From the NCBI GenBank assembly GCA_024809215.1, contig JANUBW010000001.1, positions 2,088,841 through 2,152,840 on the forward strand: DNA of 64,000 bases, in the 5' to 3' direction. The notes beneath the pieces are model-generated. The model was not told the origin of the DNA. It saw only the letters and a program-made list of their open reading frames with translations, and ran no database searches. This DNA comes from Niastella sp. OAS944. GTDB lineage: Bacteria > Bacteroidota > Bacteroidia > Chitinophagales > Chitinophagaceae. Position 1 is the stretch's first letter. Every line of letters starts with the position of its first letter. The position numbers and the translations under genes were made by a program. Shown one piece after another: positions 19,531 through 29,100 of the stretch.

Positions 19531-19991
19531 ATCCTAATATGTTCTAAGGTCAAGTAAATTCAGTAAAGTATAATTTGCCCATGGTCTTTTTAAAGTATTA
19601 ATAGTACGCTTGCACCCCACAATACCGTTGGGTGCTAATGGTATATTACCGTGCACAACCCATTCGGGTGCATACATTAAATTACAGTTTATATGGAAGC
19701 TGCTACAGACCAGCTTTCTGGCTTTCCAATGCCCTGATTGGGGAGGGTATCGATGTTCATAGATTGACCGCAGCTATGGCAGCCTTGCAGTTGCTGCCAT
19801 TTTTGTGCCTATTGTTCTTAAAACTTCCCTTAAAAGCGGTTTAAGTCAAAGACCCTTTACTAACTCTTTTATTGTTAGGCAGTTATTATTTTATTACGAT
19901 ATACATTTAATTTGAATTCATTACCTAAAAAGCAAATAAGAGAAGGCTTTTCTACATATTAAAATTTACCATGCCCGGCCGATTGCCAATT
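19531..19991. other. Intergenic stretch, no supported gene
   Basis: 461 bases between the glycosyltransferase start and the RidA stop. A small hairpin, GCACCC (19612-19617) with GGGTGC (19630-19635), is followed by further GTGCAC/GGGTGCA words. A 70-codon open frame at 19632-19844 (plus) has a composition unlike the neighbours and no family resemblance, so I do not call it. Confidence 0.5.
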
Positions 19992-20453
19992 TCAATACAA
20001 CTCAAACAAAGCTTCAATCTCCACCGGTATATTATCGGGCAGTGAACCAAAGCCAACAGCGCTGCGAACCCCAATACCATTTTCTTCGCCCCATATTTCG
20101 GCAAACAATTCACTGCAACCATTTATAACATAAGGATGCCGTTCAAAATCGGGCGTACAATTTACCATACCCAATACTTTTATCACCCGCTTTATTTTAT
20201 CGAGGCCGCCTAATTGGGTCTTTATTGTCGATAGCATCGTTAATCCTACCTGCCTGGCGGCCAGCTTTCCTTCTTCAATAGTTAACTCGCTGCCAATACG
20301 GCCAATGATCAACGATCTGTCTTCCCGCACCGGTCCATGGCCCGATAGATAAAGATGATTGCCATCTATAAGGCAGGGTTTATATACCCCCTTTGGCAAA
20401 GGGGCAGGCGGTAATATCAATCCCAGTTTGTTGAGTCTTTCTTCTGCATTCAT
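19992..20453 (-). CDS. RidA/YjgF/UK114-family protein
   Basis: About 153 residues from the ATG at 20453 ('MNAEERLNKLG'); an ATG at 20462 would add three residues. A much longer open frame runs upstream, but its extra 50 residues look non-homologous. Family features are 'LYLSGHGPV', 'GKLAARQVGLTMLSTIKTQL', and the C-terminal 'GVRSAVGFGSLPDNIPVEIE', where the arginine aligns with the imine/carboxylate-binding Arg of RidA and VEIEA is conserved. RidA proteins hydrolyse reactive enamine/imine intermediates released by PLP enzymes. This one belongs to the larger RidA-like branch opening 'LGLILPPAPLPKG'. Cytoplasmic, stand-alone gene. Confidence 0.88.
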   Translation of the reverse strand: MNAEERLNKLGLILPPAPLPKGVYKPCLIDGNHLYLSGHGPVREDRSLIIGRIGSELTIEEGKLAARQVGLTMLSTIKTQLGGLDKIKRVIKVLGMVNCTPDFERHPYVINGCSELFAEIWGEENGIGVRSAVGFGSLPDNIPVEIEALFELY

Positions 20454-20460
20454 ATGATCC

Positions 20461-20682
20461 ATGTTTGAAGTGGAAATACAATTTAAACAAGAAAGTGCAG
20501 ATGCGGTTAACATTGCACAACATTTGCAATTATTGTTATTTATGCTTGCCAGTGCCAAAAAACTAAATTCGGCAATGCACATGCGTGCCGATATGAACAG
20601 CATCGACTATTTAATCACAGAACTTGCGCCCAACAGTGATGAATTACAGGCATATAAATCACAAAATGTTACACTTCTTTAA
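20461..20682 (+). CDS. Possible small helical protein divergent from RidA
   Basis: 73 codons from ATG 20461 to TAA. Composition is protein-like (acidic, amphipathic helices: 'FEVEIQFKQESADAVNIAQH', 'MNSIDYLITELAPNSDELQ') and better than the opposite-strand reading. However, its start lies 7 bases from the RidA start on the other strand, leaving no room for a promoter outside the two coding regions. No family recognised. It may be a chance ORF. Confidence 0.3.
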   Translation: MFEVEIQFKQESADAVNIAQHLQLLLFMLASAKKLNSAMHMRADMNSIDYLITELAPNSDELQAYKSQNVTLL

Positions 20683-20757
20683 TCTCTTTTTAATTCTGGT
20701 GTGATGTTTGCCTGTAGAGATTCTCCTTAATCAATAACCGAAGTAACGATCTGCTTT

Positions 20758-20774
20758 TTGGGTGTTACACCCAA
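20758..20774. promoter_or_regulatory. 17-base perfect palindrome upstream of the secreted peptidase gene
   Basis: TTGGGTGT-T-ACACCCAA, two 8-base arms around a single T, followed by a CACC...GGTG dyad near 20808-20821. It lies about 120 bases before the ATG at 20894. Its form suits a dimeric regulator or a leader hairpin; no regulator is identified. Confidence 0.35.
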
Positions 20775-20893
20775 TCACCACCCCTGTTAATGCATTTAAT
20801 TACTCTACACCGTTAGTGGTGCAGGCATTGTATTGTGCATATATAATAACCATTTGTATTATTAAATAACATAAAGCCTTAAAAACATCTCTT

Positions 20894-23083
20894 ATGAAAA
20901 AAACGCTGTTACTGCACCTGCTATCAGGTTTATGCCTGTGTGCATTTGCCCAGAAAACAGTTTACATTCCCAATGCCTTTTCTACCGACGCCGCGCTTAA
21001 AACCTGGTCGTGGGATAAATCGTACCAGTCGGCCAACTTTGTTTTATTCTGGGGGAATGTGGTAGGTACCAGTCCGGCCACTTATTCCGATGCTAATCTT
21101 CGTTTTAATCCTCAGTCGGTATGCGATACGTTGGAAACGATCTACACGAAATATATTTCTGATCTCGCTTTTTGTTCCGATGCTGCTACCAAAAACCTGG
21201 GTAAGTACAAACTTATTATTGTAATGAACGATACCTGGGGTATTACCGGCCAGCCCAGCGGCTGGGCATTTGGTGGTACCTATGAAGGTGTAATTGGCGC
21301 CATGTGGGTACACCCCAATGCCACCCGCGATGGCGGCGTTATAAGTCACGAGCTGGCACACTCGCTGCAAGGCATGATCTCTATTCAGGAAAATACTACC
21401 CGTGGTGGTTTTAACTGGGATCCCGCCGGTTTCTTTTGGGAAGGCCACGCCAATTTTATGCGCACGCAAATGTATCCGCGTTTTGCCAGCGACGATCTTC
21501 CCCGGTATATGGGCACCAGCATGTTCCACTGGAGCTCAACCCGCCATCACTACGATAATTTCAAATTGTTGTTCTATATGCAACAACTGGATGGTATTAC
21601 CATGGTAAACAGGTTATGGAAAGAATCCGTTGCCAACGAGCACCCCATTATCACCTACCGCCGGTTAAAAGGTTATACCCAGGCCCAGTTGAATGATTTT
21701 GTTTATGACTATGCCAAACGTGAAGTAACCGCCGATTATACCGTTAACAATTTTGGCGCTATTATCAGGGCCGAAATGACAAGGCTCAAAAACGATGAGC
21801 CCCATTATATTTGGCGCTTGCATACCCTGCTTACACAGCTTAATGCCACTACCGGAAGGTACCAGGTGCCCGATGCCTTTGCACCACAGGATTATGGCTA
21901 CAATATTATTCCACTATATACCACCTGCAGCAACCGTACCGTGCATGTAAAATTTAAAGGCCATACCGAAGCCAACAGTACTGCAGGCTGGCGCTATGGT
22001 TTTGTAGCTGTAAAAGCAGACGGGGCCACCGTAAGATATGGCACCACGTATGCCGATAACGAAGGCGAAATAACATTTCAATTGAATACCGATGAAGCAC
22101 AATTATACTTAGTAGTAATGGGCGCGCCCACCACACACACATCTTACGTTTGGGAACCGGGCTATCCTAAAATAAAAAGATATCCCTATGAACTGCGTAT
22201 CGAAAATGCCGTACCCGAAGGCTATCAGGCAACCTATCGTTCGCAATACAAAACGAATGGACGTATTCATGCTAATGGCGGTGGCTGGGTAGCCAATACA
22301 GCCACAGTTGCCAGCACGGTATATGTTGGGCCAAAAGCCATTGTAAGGGGTAATGCAAACATCTCGGGCAATGTACGTATAGATGGTACCGCCTGGGTTG
22401 AAAGCGCTACGGTTAGAGATAATGTAGTTATCGATGGCAACGCCAATGTATGGATGGGCACCTATTCGGGCAGCGCGCATATTACCGATAATGCTGTATT
22501 AAACCAATGTACTGTTTCGGGAACGGTGCTTGTTAAACAAAATGCATTGGAATGGGGTGTTACATTGGGTAATGCAGTTGTGCTTGGGGGCGATGCCGAA
22601 ATTGGCAATTGCTCAACCAGCGGAACTTACTTGCAGGTACCACATGGCAACAATGGCCGGGCCGATTGCGATGGCAAAGGCGCTGCTGATGCCAGCAATG
22701 TTGATGTAAATGCCGCTATCACTTCTTTTACTGATGTAGAAATGGCTTTAACCGCGCCTATCGGTTGCGCTATAGATGTATTATCATTAGATGAAAAACC
22801 GGTAACGGCTTCAAAACCGTCGGGCAACGTTATGCCTGTGGTGCTTGTTTATCCAAACCCGGTAAAAACTTCCTTTACGGTTAAGTTGGATAACTTCAAT
22901 ACCAAAGCGCTTGTTTCACTGTTTCTGTTCGATACACAGGGCCGCGAAGTATTAAGAAAGGATATAAAGACCGCCCGTAGTGTTACTATAAATACAAGTG
23001 AAGGGTTGAAACAGGGGATTTATTTTTTAAGAGTAATAGCTGGTGAAAAGGAGTATATGCAGAAAATAGTTGTGACTGAGTAA
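20894..23083 (+). CDS. Secreted HExxH metallopeptidase-like protein with beta-helix and T9SS sorting domain
   Basis: 729 residues. Signal peptide ends 'LCAFAQ' (1-20). An N-terminal domain (to about 300) resembles the DUF6055-type putative peptidases: zinc motif HELAH at 152-156 and a downstream glutamate in 'FFWEGHANFMR' (about 183) that could be the third ligand. A beta-sandwich follows. At roughly 460-575 is a run of hexapeptide-type turns ('VGPKAIVRGNANISGNVRID', 'ATVRDNVVIDGNANVWMG') that would form a left-handed parallel beta-helix. The last 80 residues are a type IX sorting domain ('VYPNPVKTSFTVKL', 'GIYFLRVIAGEKEYMQKIV'). It is therefore exported and released or anchored at the cell surface. 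Protease activity is inferred from the motif. Confidence 0.87.
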   Translation: MKKTLLLHLLSGLCLCAFAQKTVYIPNAFSTDAALKTWSWDKSYQSANFVLFWGNVVGTSPATYSDANLRFNPQSVCDTLETIYTKYISDLAFCSDAATKNLGKYKLIIVMNDTWGITGQPSGWAFGGTYEGVIGAMWVHPNATRDGGVISHELAHSLQGMISIQENTTRGGFNWDPAGFFWEGHANFMRTQMYPRFASDDLPRYMGTSMFHWSSTRHHYDNFKLLFYMQQLDGITMVNRLWKESVANEHPIITYRRLKGYTQAQLNDFVYDYAKREVTADYTVNNFGAIIRAEMTRLKNDEPHYIWRLHTLLTQLNATTGRYQVPDAFAPQDYGYNIIPLYTTCSNRTVHVKFKGHTEANSTAGWRYGFVAVKADGATVRYGTTYADNEGEITFQLNTDEAQLYLVVMGAPTTHTSYVWEPGYPKIKRYPYELRIENAVPEGYQATYRSQYKTNGRIHANGGGWVANTATVASTVYVGPKAIVRGNANISGNVRIDGTAWVESATVRDNVVIDGNANVWMGTYSGSAHITDNAVLNQCTVSGTVLVKQNALEWGVTLGNAVVLGGDAEIGNCSTSGTYLQVPHGNNGRADCDGKGAADASNVDVNAAITSFTDVEMALTAPIGCAIDVLSLDEKPVTASKPSGNVMPVVLVYPNPVKTSFTVKLDNFNTKALVSLFLFDTQGREVLRKDIKTARSVTINTSEGLKQGIYFLRVIAGEKEYMQKIVVTE

Positions 23084-23093
23084 GAGTTATTCA

Positions 23094-23139
23094 GTTGTTC
23101 AGTTATTCAGTTAACTCATGAACTGAATAACTGAACAAC
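23094..23139. terminator. Perfect 19-bp inverted repeat between convergent genes
   Basis: Arms 23094-23112 and 23121-23139 pair perfectly over 19 bases around an 8-base loop. The arms are themselves built from the repeated word TTCAGTT. It lies between the convergent metallopeptidase and RmuC genes, so it is probably a bidirectional terminator, though the U-tracts are poor (AACTTTGTT on the plus side). Confidence 0.6.
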
Positions 23140-23160
23140 TTTGTTACCTACATTCTTATC

Positions 23161-24519
23161 TTATTCTTCATTTCCTGCTTCTTCTTCAAATTTTAACGGA
23201 TTCTCCTTCCCAAGAAGCGCCACCGCATCATCCTTCGGCAGTTCCTGCACAGCGCGTAACTTCTTTTCAATTGCTCTTGACCGCACACCAGCCTGCTCAA
23301 TTACATTGCTGGCTTCCTGTAATTTCTTTTGCGTTTTTTCCAGTATACCGCCAAAGTTGCCAAACTCGGTTTTTACCGCTCCCAGCAACTGCCATACCTC
23401 ACCCGATCTTTTTTCAATGGCCAGTGTTCTGAAACCCATTTGTAAACTGTTGAGTAAGGCCGATAATGTAGTTGGGCCTGTTATAATGATCTTATACTCG
23501 CGTTGAATAGATTCAAACAAACCAGGTGTTCGCAATACTTCGGCATACAAACTTTCGAAGGGTAAGAACAGGATGGCGAAATCGGTTGTATTTGGCGGGT
23601 CAACATATTTACTGCTGATGTCGAGCGCGCACTTGCGAATGCCTTTTATAAAGTTCTTTCTTATTTCTTCAATAAGGTCGGGTAATGCCTGGTCGTAGGC
23701 ATCCATCAATGCTTCAAAATCTTCTTTGGGGAATTTTGAATCCACAGGCAGCCATACCGCTTTATCTTTATCGCCCCGGCCCGGTAATTTAATAGCAAAC
23801 TCCACCAATGCATTGGAACCTTCTTTTGTTTTTACGTTACGCCCGTATTGATCAATAGTGAGAATTTGTTCCAATATACTTTCCAGTTGATACTCCCCTA
23901 ACACGCCTCTTGATTTTACATTGCTAAGCACCCGTTTCAAATCGCCTACGCCGGTTGCCAGTTGCTGCATATCGCCCAGTCCTTTATGAACGGCTTCCAG
24001 GCGCTCACTTACCAGTTTAAACGATTCACCAAGGCGGGCTTCCAGTGTTTTTTGCAGTTTCTCATCAACGGTTGCGCGCATTTCATCGAGCTTGCGTTCA
24101 TTGCCGGTTTGCATTTCGGCCATTTTCTTTTCCAGTGTTTCGCGCATTTGATCAAGCCTGAAAGCAATGGCATTGTTTTGCTCGCTTTGTTTGTTAAGCA
24201 AAGCATGAAAGCTATCTTTTTGCACCGTGCTGGCGCTTGACATGGTTTGGGTAATAAGCTCACCAAAGTTTTTAAGCGAGGTGGCCAGTTCGGTGCGAAT
24301 GCGCTGGGTATTATCGCCCGTTTCCTTACGGTTGGTCACCATTTCCTGTTTCACGGCCGCTTCTATGCGGGCTATCTCTGTCATCATATTATCCAGCTTA
24401 TACTTCATGGCCATGGCATCGGAATTATTTCCGGCATTCATGGCCTTCCAGGCAAACACTAAGATCACGATGCTTATAAGCAACAGAATAACCAACAGTG
24501 CTATAACAATTGTTTCCAT
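23161..24519 (-). CDS. rmuC: RmuC family DNA-associated protein
   Basis: About 452 residues from the ATG at 24519 ('METIVIALLVILLL'); the frame stays open 30 codons upstream, but that part crosses a terminator and lacks a proper N-terminus. One N-terminal membrane anchor is followed by a long coiled coil (residues 35-170). The RmuC domain comes next ('GVLGEYQLESILEQILTIDQ', 'LPVDSKFPKEDFEALMDAYD', 'TTDFAILFLPFESLYAEVLR', 'IITGPTTLSALLNSLQMGF'). In E. coli RmuC limits recombination at inverted repeats and may be a PD-(D/E)xK-type nuclease. The gene stands alone between a terminator and a convergent neighbour. Confidence 0.95.
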   Translation of the reverse strand: METIVIALLVILLLISIVILVFAWKAMNAGNNSDAMAMKYKLDNMMTEIARIEAAVKQEMVTNRKETGDNTQRIRTELATSLKNFGELITQTMSSASTVQKDSFHALLNKQSEQNNAIAFRLDQMRETLEKKMAEMQTGNERKLDEMRATVDEKLQKTLEARLGESFKLVSERLEAVHKGLGDMQQLATGVGDLKRVLSNVKSRGVLGEYQLESILEQILTIDQYGRNVKTKEGSNALVEFAIKLPGRGDKDKAVWLPVDSKFPKEDFEALMDAYDQALPDLIEEIRKNFIKGIRKCALDISSKYVDPPNTTDFAILFLPFESLYAEVLRTPGLFESIQREYKIIITGPTTLSALLNSLQMGFRTLAIEKRSGEVWQLLGAVKTEFGNFGGILEKTQKKLQEASNVIEQAGVRSRAIEKKLRAVQELPKDDAVALLGKENPLKFEEEAGNEE

Positions 24520-24564
24520 GGTAATGGTATTGACGGGGTAATTTAAGCAATTGGAACTTAAATA

Positions 24565-24596
24565 AAATAAAAATGCCCCGGTACGACTACCGGGGC
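24565..24596 (-). terminator. Rho-independent terminator after second SusD
   Basis: Nine-base perfect stem (24575-24583 with 24588-24596), CGAC-type loop, followed on the minus strand by ATTTTTATTTTATTT. It ends the SusC/SusD transcript before rmuC. Confidence 0.85.
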
Positions 24597-24621
24597 CTAC
24601 TCTCAACACTTAATATGTAAC

Positions 24622-26175
24622 TTATTTCACATCCCAAAAAATCTTGGTAGATGCATTGTCACCTGCTTTTACAGCCTCATAGTTTTTCGCATTCAAATTC
24701 ACTTCTGAAGTTGGATACGTTAACCGTGTAGGCGGCTTTATAGAAGATGGTGCAGATGCATCATCGGGGAAAGTCATTTGCGGCAATTTGGTACGGCGAT
24801 ATTCGGCCCATGCCTGGTTAGCCAGTATTACGCCAAAGTCGATCCACTTTTGGGTAGCTATCTTTTCCAGGTTATTGGTACCATAGGCCACTTGTGGTTT
24901 TAACAAATACGCATTGATGGCAGCATCGGTAGGCATGGTTTCTTTTGTACCGCCATAATCGCTATTGTTGTTAATACCTATGTAAAACTGAATAGATTGT
25001 TTAACACCGGCTTCGTATGCGGCTTTTGCATTTCCACCACTCCATCTCTCATACGCTTCTGCTTTCAGGAAACTTACTTCAGCAGCAGTAAATACAATAC
25101 CGGGGAACAGGTTATTCTCAGTAAAGGTAGTTGAATCCCAGCTTGCATAATAATTCTTGCTTATTGAGTCTGATACGCGTGATGCGTTCCAGGTATTAAG
25201 CACGCCATGGTATTCATTGTTTTTATTTGCATTGAAATAAATAGGCAGGCGGGGGTCAACTGCAGGCGCCATTATTTCTTCTACCATTTTACCTGGTGCA
25301 TACGGAATTACCTTAAATCCTTCTCTCATATCATTCACCGCAGTTAAAGCACTTGTTTTGTCCTTCGGTTGAATTTTGATGCTCTCGCTGGCAGCATCAA
25401 TAAGCGGATATTGTGTAGGGTTGTTCAATATGGTTTGCACCAACGCTTTTGCCGTAGTTTCATCTTTATAGGAAATACGCATGGCCAAACGCAATATCAG
25501 CGAATTACAATACTTACGCCATTGAGTAACAGAACCCTTATTCACATAATCATAAGTACCCAACTGGTTAAGATAAAAATCAGCAAATTTGGTTGAAGCC
25601 AGGTAATCAGAGATACGTTTAAGATCGGTTAAAATAAACGTATATACATCTGCAGCTTTGTCGTAAGAGGGAAGAATGATATTACCTGTTGTATTCAACT
25701 GACCTGCTGTTGAAAAGGGGATATCGCCCCAAAGATCTACCATCTGTGCGGCCTGATCGTATACAAAGATGCGTGATGTTTCAAGGAACAACTGGTAACC
25801 GGTCTTCTCCCCATCAGTAGACAGTTTATTGTAGTACTTTTCAATTTCACGATACCGGGCCATGGTATTGTTATAAAAGTAATCCCAACGGTCTTTTGTA
25901 TAGTTAGTTGCCTGCGCATAAACTTTTTCACCCTGGCTGTAGCCTGCCGTTTGGCTGTAAAGGCCCATGGCAGGTATTTGAAACGTAAACAAAAGCCTAT
26001 ACCTTGGTAACACCCATTCATTAAAGAACAATGCGGAATACAGGCTTGGAATTGTGGCAGTAACAGACGCATCGGGCTTCAGGTAATTTTCTTCAAAGTC
26101 AGACTTCTTACACCCCGTTACCAGTGTGCCTGCTGCTATAATAAAAAGCGGAATAGCTATAATCAGTTTTTTCAT
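24622..26175 (-). CDS. SusD/RagB-type surface lipoprotein (second pair)
   Basis: 517 residues. Lipoprotein signal with lipobox 'AAGTLVTGC'. Helical SusD-like_2 fold with 'YDQAAQMVDLWGDIPFSTAG', 'FLKAEAYERWSGGNAKAAYE' and 'AWAEYRRTKLPQMTFP', all shared in order with the SusD at 10915-12528. It starts 24 bases after the SusC stop and ends just before a strong terminator, so SusC-SusD forms the end of this transcript. It would bind glycan on the cell surface for the cognate TonB-dependent transporter. No glycoside hydrolase lies next to it. Confidence 0.93.
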   Translation of the reverse strand: MKKLIIAIPLFIIAAGTLVTGCKKSDFEENYLKPDASVTATIPSLYSALFFNEWVLPRYRLLFTFQIPAMGLYSQTAGYSQGEKVYAQATNYTKDRWDYFYNNTMARYREIEKYYNKLSTDGEKTGYQLFLETSRIFVYDQAAQMVDLWGDIPFSTAGQLNTTGNIILPSYDKAADVYTFILTDLKRISDYLASTKFADFYLNQLGTYDYVNKGSVTQWRKYCNSLILRLAMRISYKDETTAKALVQTILNNPTQYPLIDAASESIKIQPKDKTSALTAVNDMREGFKVIPYAPGKMVEEIMAPAVDPRLPIYFNANKNNEYHGVLNTWNASRVSDSISKNYYASWDSTTFTENNLFPGIVFTAAEVSFLKAEAYERWSGGNAKAAYEAGVKQSIQFYIGINNNSDYGGTKETMPTDAAINAYLLKPQVAYGTNNLEKIATQKWIDFGVILANQAWAEYRRTKLPQMTFPDDASAPSSIKPPTRLTYPTSEVNLNAKNYEAVKAGDNASTKIFWDVK

Positions 26176-26199
26176 AATTGTCGATGTTTAGCGAATATG

Positions 26200-29100
26200 T
26201 TAGAATGAAACCCTCAGGCTGCCACCAATAGAGCGGGTAGCGGCATTTCCTGCACCGTTTGATGTTCCCTGAGAAACCCACTGGGTACCCACACCTTCTT
26301 CAGGATCATAGTACGGTAGATCCTTATGGAAATAGAACAGGTTCCGGCCAAACACAGAAAATGTAAGGTTCTGCGCTTTTATAATACCAGCCACTTTACG
26401 GGGCAAAGTATACGACAACGTAATTTCACGCATTTTGATAAAGTCGTTCTTAAATACAGCATCTGCATAGCTGGAATGGTTATCGGCATTTGGACCAGAA
26501 CCCCATGCATATCTGCTTAAGTAATAATCGGGGGCTTCAACTATGGTCGTATTCTCCTTTCCATCTGCAGTAACGCCTTTCAAAATCATACCATCATCAA
26601 ATACTCTTTCATTGCCTGGTCCTTTTGCAGTACCTGTAGCAACCTGTATTCTTTTACTACCTGCTGCTATCAGATCATTTTCGTAGTAATATGACACACC
26701 ACCATGTGCTGCATCTCTTCCCTGTAATGAATTTTTAAACAAACCTGAGCCGGTTCCGTATAACCAGGTAGGTGATACTAGGTTACCGCCAAAGCGAAAG
26801 TCAACTACTACATTTAAATTGAAATTTTTATACGAGAAGCTATTGATAAAACCACCGTTTACTTTGGGTTGCAGATTACCAACTATTTGTTGTTTGGTAT
26901 AATCAATTTCATAATGACCTGCGTCGTTTACAATATAATTGCCCTTAGCATCAGTTTTTCTTACGTACGCCATAAGGTCGCCCGCAGGCCGGCCCGGTTG
27001 AGCTAAAATAACCATAGCATCATTATCAATACCACCCAGGTATACACTTTCCAAACCCTGTGTTAATGAAAGGACCTTGTTGCGGTTAAATGCCAGGTTC
27101 AGCCTTGAATCCCAGCCAAAGTTACTATTCTTTACAGGGGCGCCGTATAAACCCAACTCAACTCCATAGTTGCGCATATTGCCCACGTTTACAATCACAC
27201 TCGATGCGCCAATTGAAGCCGGCGTACTAAGCGGCATGATCTGATCTATGATCTTGTTATTGTAATAAGTAAGATCGAAGCCCAAACGGTTATTGAAGAA
27301 CCTGTTTTCCCAGCCAAATTCCATCTCCTTCTTCATTTCGTTCTTCAACCCTGTATTCCCGTATTCTTTGGTCGGCGGGTACAAAATGGGAATTCCCTGT
27401 ATATTCGATGGATCGGCAGAATATGAGAGGGTACCTATATATGCATCCGGCGGATTACCCACTTCACCATATGCAGCACGCAGTTTACTATAAGTAACGA
27501 ATTGGGGTAACTCAAATGCATTGCTTAATTCGAAGGCAGCGCTTACCCCCGGGTAGTAAAAAGTATTGTTGCCGGGAGCCAAAGATGAAGTACGCTCTCG
27601 GCGCAAAGTTCCTTCAACAAAAAGGAAGTCTTTGTACTCGAGGTTGATCAATCCAAACATACCATCTTTTACAAGTATTGTACGTGTGGCAGTTCCTGTT
27701 GCATTACTGGCCGAGGCTTTTAAACTAAACCAGTTCTCCTGCGATAAACCATCTTTAGTAGAGGCTTCATTTTTGCGATACTCCTCCTTGCGGGCTTGGT
27801 AACCGATAGATGCAGATGCTTTCAGATCGGCGGTAATATTGCGCTCGTATGATAACAATACGTCCCCATAATTAAACACAAACCGGTTAGTAAAGGTTCC
27901 GTACCGGCCGGTGGCACCAAATGAAATCGGCTGTGTTGAACGCTCCATTTTTTCGGCAAAATAGCCGGTATAATCAGTGCCGTAACGGCCACGGAAATTC
28001 AACCCTTTGGCAATATTGTAGTTTAAAGTGGCCGAAGTAAGATAACGGTTGCTGGTTTCATCAAAACTATTGGCCAGCTGGTCCCATAAAAAGTTCATGA
28101 AACCCTTGGGCCTGATGTTATATTTTATCTTTTCTTCGGGATCCAAGTTAGAATTCCAGTCAACCCATTTATATCCTTTAGAAGTTTTATACTTACTAAA
28201 CAGCAGATCCACATCTTCGGCAGGACTGAAAAAGCCATCGAAGCTATTCGTCACACTAAAAAGCTGACGGGGCCGGTTATGTACTTTTTCATTGATGTAG
28301 CTGGCTACCAGGTCAATTGAAAGTTTAGAATTGAACTTATAAGTAGAGTTGAAGTTAAATGTATTCTTCTCCTGTTTACCGCCTATTTGAATACCCTTGT
28401 AATCGTTGCGGGTATACGAAAAACGGTAGTTCATTTTATCGCTCGAGTTGCTGATTGCTATATTGGCAATTTCGCTGTGTCCTGTTCTGTAGAATTTTTT
28501 CCAGTTGTCAGAATGTCCTGAATATGGACGCATCTGACCATCCCACCAATAAACTTCATGGCCATCGAGTTTAGGACCGAATTGACCATATGCCCTCATA
28601 AAAGGCTGTTGCAGCGTTACGCCAGTTGCAGTGTTTTTTATCCATCCTAACTCATCAGTATTAAACGCAGTCATATTGGTGATACGGTCATAGCCCGGGC
28701 CCCATTCAGTTTGAACATCGGGAGTCATGGCTAAACTTTCAACATTACCACTCAAATTCACTTCAACACCCAACCCTTTGCGGCCTTTACCATTCTTGGT
28801 TGTAATTACAATTACACCAAAGTTGGCATCAGAACCATACAGCGCCGAAGCAGCTGCACCTTTTAAAATGTTTATGCTTTCAATGTTTTCGGGGTTAATG
28901 TCGAGCAAACCATTTCCGTTCAGGAGCTGGTTACCATTATAGTAGCCCTCACTATTGGCATCTCCGTTACGGGTAACCACACCATCTACCACCATCAAAG
29001 GCTGGCGTTGGTATTTTATTGAGTTAACACCTCTTATTTGAATGCCTACCGCACTGGTAGCACCACCGGGGTTAGTATTGATGGTTACACCCGGCGCCTT

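Noticed and set aside
19632..19844. 70-codon plus-strand ORF
   Set aside because: No family resemblance, odd Cys/Leu-rich composition, and no operon context.
20454..20603. 50-residue N-terminal extension of RidA
   Set aside because: The extension is Cys/Asn/Ser-rich and unlike RidA N-termini; starts at 20453/20462 give a normal length.
21044..21529. 161-codon minus-strand ORF within the metallopeptidase gene
   Set aside because: Shadow frame; the plus-strand frame has signal peptide, HExxH and sorting domain.
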